From Fidelibacterota bacterium (lineage in GTDB: Bacteria > Fidelibacterota > Marinisomatia > Marinisomatales > CAZVFT01): a stretch of DNA of 20,028 nt. The stretch is from contig JACNLN010000085.1 of NCBI GenBank assembly GCA_014381485.1, forward strand, positions 1-20,028. Direction: 5' to 3'. Below, piece after piece: positions 14,978-20,028 of the stretch. Position 1 is the first letter of the stretch. Every line of letters begins with the position of its first letter. The notes below the pieces were generated by a model. The model ran no database searches and was not told where the DNA came from. It saw only the letters and a list, made by a program, of their open reading frames with translations. A program made the translations under genes and the position numbers.

Positions 14978-16864
14978 TTAGAATGCAATATCCATCTGAA
15001 TAGCCCCTTCCAGATCTGGTTGAAACCACTCCCCGGTAAATCGGGAGAATTTCCAGGTGCTTCGAACTCTGGCTGAGAAGGTGGCGCCTGTGGATGTGCT
15101 GAATCGAAAAAGGAGAGCCAGTGACTGCCCAGTGGGAGAGAATGAATGACTTCTAAGTTCACCCGGCAGGTTCAGATCCCAGACATAAACTCGTGATTGA
15201 TAATCATCAGAAACAAAACCAACCCAATTGATTATCCCACGCCATGATTTATGGAATAGATATACTTTTATCGAAAGGGCATGTCCCCAATACATAGTAT
15301 CAGGATCTGTATATGACAGGCGATCCCCCTGCAATTGAATCCGGAAGGATCGACTGAGCTTCATTACTGTGGTGATTCTCCACGATTCCTTTTCTGCCTT
15401 TACTGGTCCAGTCAAGCCATCCTCACCCGTAAAGAAAATAGCATCTTCTTCAGATTTTTCTTCAAGTTTCCATCTAATGGAAATAGTAGATGGTTTTAAA
15501 TGATATCGCCAGGTTGTGGCTGTCTCAAACCCCTGAATGGGTCGACCGGTAAGATTATTACCAGTAGTTTGGTGGTACATATCGCCGTATGTGTATAATC
15601 GATGGCGTCCAGACCTGAGTGATATGCCCTGAAATACGCCAATTTCGTTCAGTTTTTCACTACTCCATTCCCGGAAAGGTTGAGAGCGTGGTCCTTGAAA
15701 TCCATGGGGATAATGACGATAACCAGCAATCCAGCGAATCTGTTCACCTGTGAATGATACTCCTCCAACAAAAGCTGGACTCATTCTTGTATAGGTTGCC
15801 ATTTCCCCAAAAAGGTCGAGTGATCCGTGGCGAATCTGTCCAAACATTGAGCCGTATGATTTGGGTGGTAAATTATTTAACTGAGTCTTGGTGTACACCC
15901 ATTGTTCTCTGGCAATCGCAATACCGATATCCCAATTCTCACTACCGGATTTCCACCCCATTAGTGCAATTTGATCCTGAAGGTTATGTTTACGATCCAA
16001 TGATGTTTCAGTCTGGTGATTACCTGAGGTAGAGAAGTTCATCCATTGTCCATTTTGAATGCTGGCATCCTTTGGGCTTGAGGAGAGTGAAAGAATCCAC
16101 TGTCCAAAGCGGTTATTTGATTCAAAGCCAATTCCCCTGAGTGCCCAATATTCTAAAGAGGAGCGATAAATTTTTAACCCTCGCCCCATACGGAAAAGTC
16201 CTCTTATGTTTTCACTGGTTTTCATCGGTTTTGCAGTACGACCAAACAGCAATCCATACCCCCACACTGCTTGGTGATCTCCCAGAATGAGTTTAACGCT
16301 TCCATCTGCAAAAGATGCAGTCATATGTCCACTAATAAAATCGCTTAATGTCGGTTCCAGCGGATCTCTCTCCAGAGTGAATCCACCTTTGATACTTCCC
16401 ATCATAATTTTTGTCTGAAGGAGTATACGAGAATCATTATTAGAGGCAACCCATCGGTTACGCAGAGATATCTTCATTGGAATAATTTCACGTATTGTGG
16501 TTACAAGGGGAAGAATTTGGCATGCAAAATAGGAAAGCCCTGGAATAAGGAGAATCTGATCCATCGAATCAAATTGACCGACTTTTTCTCGATGCTTGAG
16601 AATCAAATCAACGTCTGGGGAATTCAATAGCGGGATTTGTACAAGCTGCTGTCGACTGGCTACATTCAAATTTTGTGGCTGACGAATCTGTTCTTCAAGT
16701 AACAGCAATTCATCCTCAGTAAGTAATTCCCCATCTTCATCCACCTGGATGGAAGTGAGGATATCCTGTAAGGATTGCCCTGTGAGTTGACTCTGGCTAA
16801 GGAAGAGAAATCCGCAGAGCAAAAACCTGACTAACAGAAAGGTCTGGGTGTGTGGCGATGGCAT
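14978..16864 (-). CDS. Secreted helix-hairpin-helix protein with outer-membrane-barrel-like C-terminal part
   Basis: From the ATG at 16864 this is a 628-residue protein. A signal peptide covers about residues 1-30 (hydrophobic FLLVRFLLCGFLFLSQS, then TGQS). An acidic segment follows, then a ComEA-like helix-hairpin-helix pair at about 65-118 (LNVASRQQLVQIPLL and VGQFDSMDQILLIPGLS). The remainder, from about 130, alternates polar and hydrophobic residues, is rich in Gly, Ser, Trp and Tyr, and ends in Phe, as outer-membrane beta barrels do. Similar HhH-plus-barrel proteins are found in FCB-group genomes; their role is unknown. DNA uptake is one guess from ComEA, but HhH also serves in protein contacts. 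An in-frame TTG at 16891 is possible; ATG gives the better signal peptide. Its first 68 bases overlap the upstream gene in another frame. Confidence 0.78.
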   Translation of the reverse strand: MPSPHTQTFLLVRFLLCGFLFLSQSQLTGQSLQDILTSIQVDEDGELLTEDELLLLEEQIRQPQNLNVASRQQLVQIPLLNSPDVDLILKHREKVGQFDSMDQILLIPGLSYFACQILPLVTTIREIIPMKISLRNRWVASNNDSRILLQTKIMMGSIKGGFTLERDPLEPTLSDFISGHMTASFADGSVKLILGDHQAVWGYGLLFGRTAKPMKTSENIRGLFRMGRGLKIYRSSLEYWALRGIGFESNNRFGQWILSLSSSPKDASIQNGQWMNFSTSGNHQTETSLDRKHNLQDQIALMGWKSGSENWDIGIAIAREQWVYTKTQLNNLPPKSYGSMFGQIRHGSLDLFGEMATYTRMSPAFVGGVSFTGEQIRWIAGYRHYPHGFQGPRSQPFREWSSEKLNEIGVFQGISLRSGRHRLYTYGDMYHQTTGNNLTGRPIQGFETATTWRYHLKPSTISIRWKLEEKSEEDAIFFTGEDGLTGPVKAEKESWRITTVMKLSRSFRIQLQGDRLSYTDPDTMYWGHALSIKVYLFHKSWRGIINWVGFVSDDYQSRVYVWDLNLPGELRSHSFSPTGQSLALLFRFSTSTGATFSARVRSTWKFSRFTGEWFQPDLEGAIQMDIAF

Positions 16865-17600
16865 AACTGATTTTTTGACCTTTGATTTCAAATGTAAATC
16901 CTCCCGTGACCTGAACAGGATGGTTTACAAATCCGGATGCAATACAGAGAGGAAAGAACGGTCTCCAGTGAACCCCAAACTTGTAGCGACTGTCAAACTC
17001 AAGATCTTTTTCAACTTCGATAACAGCAGTGATTGATCTTGATGGTGAGTAGGTTATACCTGTTATCACTACTTGAGGTAATAGTTCACCGCTTTTGCCG
17101 ATTCTTGGGGCATTTAAATTGTGGTATGCAAGGGACCATCTAATTGTCTCTATTAAGTGATAATCTATTGAAGTAGAGATTCCTGCTGTTCGAGTAGAGC
17201 CGTAATTTTTGATGCTAACTTCCATGGCACTCGCAACCAGCCCAAATCTAAAGTGGTGGCCAAACTCTTTTGCAACAGCTACCGAGGCGATGGATTCGCG
17301 ATAGAGTGTGTTTCCGAATGTGGCAAATCCTGTACCGATGGCGAATGTTTTAAAAGGGGAGGATAGATAAGCACCATAGTGATTTAGTTGCTTTAGTTGA
17401 AATGGAGAAGAATAAAACAGTGCTGTGGATATCTGATTCGTTTTTGAAAGCGAGGCGGGATGACTCAAAAATTCGAGTGGTGATCCATCCTCAAAGAATG
17501 AAGAAAAACCTGTGGCGACTTGAATCGGAGATTGTGAGATCCGCTCAAAAGCGGAAAATAGTAAAGCAGTAAGTAAGCTGATAATTATGATAATTCGCAT
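16797..17600 (-). CDS. PorV/PorQ-like outer-membrane beta-barrel protein
   Basis: A 267-residue exported protein. The N terminus MRIIIIISLLTALLFSAFE is a signal peptide. The segment SFFEDGSPLEFLSHPASLS (about 34-52) resembles the NPA-containing opening of PorV/PorQ/FadL-like barrels of the FCB group, here with HPA. Alternating beta strands rich in aromatic residues fill the rest, and the protein ends FALRISLP. The family assignment is by overall character, not by a decisive motif, so the function is unknown; PorV-like proteins include type IX secretion components and general barrels. It is the first gene of the long minus-strand run, and its 3' end overlaps the next gene by 68 bases. The 138 bases upstream show no convincing promoter, although AT-rich hexamers resembling TTGCTA and TACATT lie just before the ATG. 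Confidence 0.65.
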   Translation of the reverse strand: MRIIIIISLLTALLFSAFERISQSPIQVATGFSSFFEDGSPLEFLSHPASLSKTNQISTALFYSSPFQLKQLNHYGAYLSSPFKTFAIGTGFATFGNTLYRESIASVAVAKEFGHHFRFGLVASAMEVSIKNYGSTRTAGISTSIDYHLIETIRWSLAYHNLNAPRIGKSGELLPQVVITGITYSPSRSITAVIEVEKDLEFDSRYKFGVHWRPFFPLCIASGFVNHPVQVTGGFTFEIKGQKISYAIATHPDLSVSQVFALRISLP

Positions 17601-17738
17601 TGGTGAAATGTAATCTTATGTTATTAAATTAGCAAGGTTGTGAGAAAACTGAAGTTTCCCGAAATATCAGGTGAATTTTAGTGCTATTTCCTGCACTTGT
17701 GGGACCAGGTGATTTATTTGGTTTTGGGTAATATCTCA

Positions 17739-18052
17739 GTGACGGTGGGTAAGTAAAATAATCATCTTTCGTTTACGGAGCATAACTCCCTTTATAGCCA
17801 CAGAGTACACAGAGAAAAAGAATATGAAACTTGTTTTAAGGGTAGCAATAAGCACGCCTGCCCTGTCAAAACCTATCCTGTGTTAGGGTAACTTTTTAAA
17901 ACCCTGAAGGGTAAAATCCGTGGACCGGATTTCAGGCTTTAGCCTTTTAAAAAACTTCCGAAAAGTTTTAACTTGGTATAAACTGTCACTGATTCCGCGA
18001 GCTGGCGGATCGGTGACGGTGGGTACAGAATTCAGGGCTTTAGCCTTTTAAA
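17739..18052. repeat. Mosaic of dispersed-type repeats and hairpins in a 439-base gene-free gap
   Basis: The gap 17601-18039 has no gene. It holds a 13-base direct repeat GTGACGGTGGGTA (17739-17751 and 18013-18025). A second near-identical pair, TTCAGGCTTTAGCCTTTTAAA (17931-17951) and a copy with one extra G (18031-18052), is spaced exactly 100 bases apart and contains the GGCTTTAGCC palindrome. The hairpin AAATCCG-TGGAC-CGGATTT lies at 17914-17932. A larger imperfect hairpin pairs 17985-17998 with 18005-18017. The phrase CCACAGAGTACACAGAG (17799-17815) looks like a dispersed short repeat seen in many genomes, from memory only. The second copy overlaps the end of the dehydratase gene. Confidence 0.7.
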
Positions 18053-18993
18053 GAAAGTTTTTCTGGATCAATATTTCCTCCTGAGAGGATAATCCCAATT
18101 CGTTTTCCTGTGGTATCAATCTTCTTTTCCAATAATGCCCCCAAAGGCACGGCAGAAGATGGTTCGATGAGCATATCTGTTTTTTCATAAATCAATCGCA
18201 TAGCCTTAATAATTTTTTCTTCACTCACTCTGACAATATCGTGAACATGTGTCTGAATGATGGCAAACGTCCGGGTTCCCAAAGAGGTAAGAAGCCCATC
18301 GCAGATGGTTTTTGGGTTGACAGAAGGGATAATTCTCCCTTCTCTGAAAGAACGATAAGCATCATCCGCACCAGCTGGTTCTGTCCCGATCACTTTTGTT
18401 ACTGGCGATAGTCCATTTACTGTTAGCGCGGTACCACTCAGGAGACCTCCACCACCTACAGGAACCAAAACCAGATCGAGATCGGACACCTCTTCCAGAA
18501 GTTCCAGAGCAGCGGTTCCCTGTCCAGCAATGATGTGGGGATCGTTATAGGAGTGAATCTCCACGTGTCCTGTTTTTTCAATGATCTTTGCCAGTGTAGT
18601 CTCCCGGGATGCCAAAGTCGGTTCGCAGAAAACAATCTTCCCGCCATATTTCTTGATATTGTTGGTCTTGAATTCAGAGGTAGTTTTTGGAGTCACAATC
18701 AGGGCATGGATACCCCGTAGTTTTGCCGCTAGAGCGACGGCAGCTGCATGGTTACCAGAGGAGTGTGTCGCTACACCGCGAAAAGCTTCTTCATCGGTAA
18801 GAGACATCACCGCATTACAGGCTCCCCGGAATTTGAATGCCCCCATTTTCTGAAAATTTTCGCATTTGAAAAAGAGGGAAACTCCTACAAGATCATCAAT
18901 AATTGCCCACGATTTAACTGGGGTCTGAATCGCATAGGGAGCAATTTTATCTGCTGCTCTTAGAATATCCTGGTATGTGGGAAGTTCGGTCAT
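18040..18993 (-). CDS. Threonine dehydratase / serine racemase-type PLP enzyme
   Basis: A fold-type II pyridoxal-phosphate enzyme that probably deaminates L-threonine or L-serine, or acts on 3-hydroxyaspartate or racemises serine. The 317 residues end after the catalytic domain, with no ACT regulatory domain, so it is the short catabolic or racemase type and not biosynthetic IlvA. Lys54 in GAFKFRGA should bind PLP, SSGNH (78-82) contacts substrate, GGGG (180-183) holds the phosphate and SGGN (304-307) the pyridine ring. The segment GTEPAGADDA (203-212) resembles the divalent-metal site of serine racemases and related enzymes. The exact substrate is undecided. Its last residues (KLSLKG) and TAA stop lie in a repeat copy, so the native C terminus may have been altered. 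It is divergent from the YjbQ gene; the 131-base gap between them holds no clear promoter. Confidence 0.92.
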   Translation of the reverse strand: MTELPTYQDILRAADKIAPYAIQTPVKSWAIIDDLVGVSLFFKCENFQKMGAFKFRGACNAVMSLTDEEAFRGVATHSSGNHAAAVALAAKLRGIHALIVTPKTTSEFKTNNIKKYGGKIVFCEPTLASRETTLAKIIEKTGHVEIHSYNDPHIIAGQGTAALELLEEVSDLDLVLVPVGGGGLLSGTALTVNGLSPVTKVIGTEPAGADDAYRSFREGRIIPSVNPKTICDGLLTSLGTRTFAIIQTHVHDIVRVSEEKIIKAMRLIYEKTDMLIEPSSAVPLGALLEKKIDTTGKRIGIILSGGNIDPEKLSLKG

Positions 18994-19124
18994 GATTTCT
19001 ATTTTGTTCCTATGAGAAAACGAAATTCTTTTCTTGCAATTGCAGCAAAACGGTGTATTTCCCCTTCACATTTCATTAAATTGTACATCACTTTTTAAAG
19101 GAATTCAAGAGAATTGGAGGAATT

Positions 19125-19544
19125 ATGAAATCATACACAAAGGAACTTTGGATGAATGTTCCTACTCGAATGGATTTTGTGAATATCACGCCAAAAGTGG
19201 CAGAGGTGATTCTTGAAAGCGGTATTAAGGAGGGACTCTGTCTGGTGAATGCTATGCACATTACTGCGTCGGTCTTTATCAATGATGATGAACCAGGACT
19301 TCACAGGGATTACAAACGGTGGCTTGAGGAACTGGCACCCCACGCACCCATTAACCGATATGATCACAACCGTACGGGTGAAGACAATGGTGATGCTCAC
19401 CACAAACGGCAGATAATGGGGCGGGAAGTAATGGTAGCAATCACTGACGGCAGGCTCCATTTTGGTCCCTGGGAACAGATTTTTTACGGGGAATTCGACG
19501 GTAGACGGAGAAAACGTGTTCTTGTAAAAGTCATTGGTGAATAA
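19125..19544 (+). CDS. YjbQ/UPF0047-family protein (secondary thiamine-phosphate synthase type)
   Basis: A 139-residue protein of the YjbQ family. Members have weak thiamine-phosphate synthase activity when overproduced, but their normal role is not established. Conserved stretches are ITASVFINDDEPGLHRD (66-82), the His/Asp-rich HNRTGEDNGDAHHKRQIMG (about 81-99, typical of the family's likely metal or active site) and LHFGPWEQIFYGEFDGRRR (about 110-128). Length is normal. The start is secure: GGAGG (19116-19120) lies four bases before the ATG, the strongest Shine-Dalgarno in the window. A nucleoside kinase gene begins eight bases after its stop, so the two probably share a transcript. Confidence 0.94.
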   Translation: MKSYTKELWMNVPTRMDFVNITPKVAEVILESGIKEGLCLVNAMHITASVFINDDEPGLHRDYKRWLEELAPHAPINRYDHNRTGEDNGDAHHKRQIMGREVMVAITDGRLHFGPWEQIFYGEFDGRRRKRVLVKVIGE

Positions 19545-19552
19545 GCTTTCAA

Positions 19553-20028
19553 ATGAATAATCCAGAAAAACAGGCATCTCTGGCATTTTTTCTCTCCACA
19601 GCAGCAAATGAGCTTTTTCCAGAGAGGACCCTCTTCATCGAACATTCCTTATCAGATGGCTATTACTGTCATTTCGAGAGGAAGGAAAAAATCTCATCGG
19701 AAGATGTGGGCAGGCTCCATAAAAAGATTGCAGACTATCTGCAGGGAGAGGGAAAAATTCGATTGGAAAAACTACCAAAAAGTCAACTGGAAGCTCATTT
19801 CACATCTCAGAAGAGAAAGGACAAATTAGCAATCCTGAATCAATGGGATGTAGACCCCGTTCCTGTAGTGAGGTTTGGCCAATATATCGATTATCGGATT
19901 GAACCAGTAACAACCGAAAAATCCACGCTGAGGAATTTTGAGTTAAGACAGTATGATGTCGGGTTCATTCTCCGATTTCTGGGAGATACGTTTCCAGAAG
20001 GTGTAAAGACATTCCGAGATGCTCCGAA
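19553..20028 (+). CDS. Nucleoside (uridine kinase-like) kinase, N-terminal part, cut by window end
   Basis: The reading frame from the ATG at 19553 stays open to the last base (158 complete codons). The segment LFIEHSLSDGYYCHFER (about 27-43) and the following helical region match the N-terminal domain, related to the threonyl-tRNA synthetase editing-type region, of bacterial nucleoside kinases that carry a C-terminal uridine kinase P-loop domain. Segments near DKLAILNQWD and VPVVRFGQYIDYRIEP continue the match. The kinase domain with its P loop would lie beyond the window, so the catalytic function is inferred. No Shine-Dalgarno is seen; it begins eight bases after the YjbQ stop, so coupling is likely. 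Substrate unknown. Confidence 0.75.
   Translation, partial: MNNPEKQASLAFFLSTAANELFPERTLFIEHSLSDGYYCHFERKEKISSEDVGRLHKKIADYLQGEGKIRLEKLPKSQLEAHFTSQKRKDKLAILNQWDVDPVPVVRFGQYIDYRIEPVTTEKSTLRNFELRQYDVGFILRFLGDTFPEGVKTFRDAP

Noticed and set aside
14952..15029. Extension of the amidase to a GTG at 15029
   Set aside because: It would overlap the preceding gene by 52 bases, places the purine-rich sequence directly against the start with no spacing, and adds residues unlike a signal peptide.
18040..18993. Biosynthetic threonine deaminase (IlvA)
   Set aside because: There is no C-terminal ACT-like regulatory domain and no branched-chain amino acid gene nearby; the metal-site segment resembles the racemase/catabolic group.

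Overview
The window reads as a stretch of bacterial chromosome of moderate-to-low GC, with no phage, plasmid, IS or CRISPR array visible. The gene content (DivIC/FtsB next to enolase, two secreted outer-membrane barrel proteins, a peptidoglycan amidase with signal sequence, a bacterial UbiA-family enzyme resembling archaeal ether-lipid synthases) suggests a Gram-negative bacterium of the FCB superphylum, perhaps near Marinimicrobia, Calditrichota or related candidate lineages. This placement is an inference from protein character and not a phylogenetic result.

Layout. On the plus strand, 101-1734 holds eno and an ftsB/divIC-like gene overlapping by one base. From 17600 down to 1746 the minus strand carries an almost unbroken run of 13 genes: PorV-like outer-membrane protein, helix-hairpin-helix/outer-membrane protein, N-acetylmuramoyl-L-alanine amidase, murI, folC, rho, an orphan Cas6b-like RAMP protein, rpmE, prfA, prmC, a UbiA-family prenyltransferase, dnaE and dtd. 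Several junctions are translationally coupled (amidase/murI, prmC/ubiA and dnaE/dtd overlap; prfA/prmC are 4 bases apart). After a 439-base repeat-rich gap comes a minus-strand threonine dehydratase/serine racemase-type gene. A plus-strand pair, a YjbQ-family gene and a nucleoside kinase gene cut off by the window end, finishes the window.

How the genes relate. RF1 (prfA) and the methyltransferase that modifies its GGQ motif (prmC) are adjacent, preceded by ribosomal protein L31, so there is a small translation-termination cluster. Rho lies just upstream of it, separated only by the Cas6b-like gene. MurI and the amidase make and remodel peptidoglycan. Dtd removes D-amino acids from tRNA. The remainder is housekeeping metabolism and replication.

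Points of most interest: (1) a stand-alone Cas6b-like protein with the glycine-rich RAMP loop but no histidine in its first 108 residues, sitting behind rho with no CRISPR locus in view; (2) small palindrome-rich repeats that merge with coding sequence, apparently splitting the amidase signal peptide in frame and supplying the last codons and stops of murI and the threonine dehydratase gene; (3) a UbiA enzyme with archaeal digeranylgeranylglyceryl-phosphate-synthase-like motifs; (4) a terminator-like hairpin ending six bases before the prfA start codon; (5) a 68-base out-of-frame overlap that encodes a whole signal peptide.
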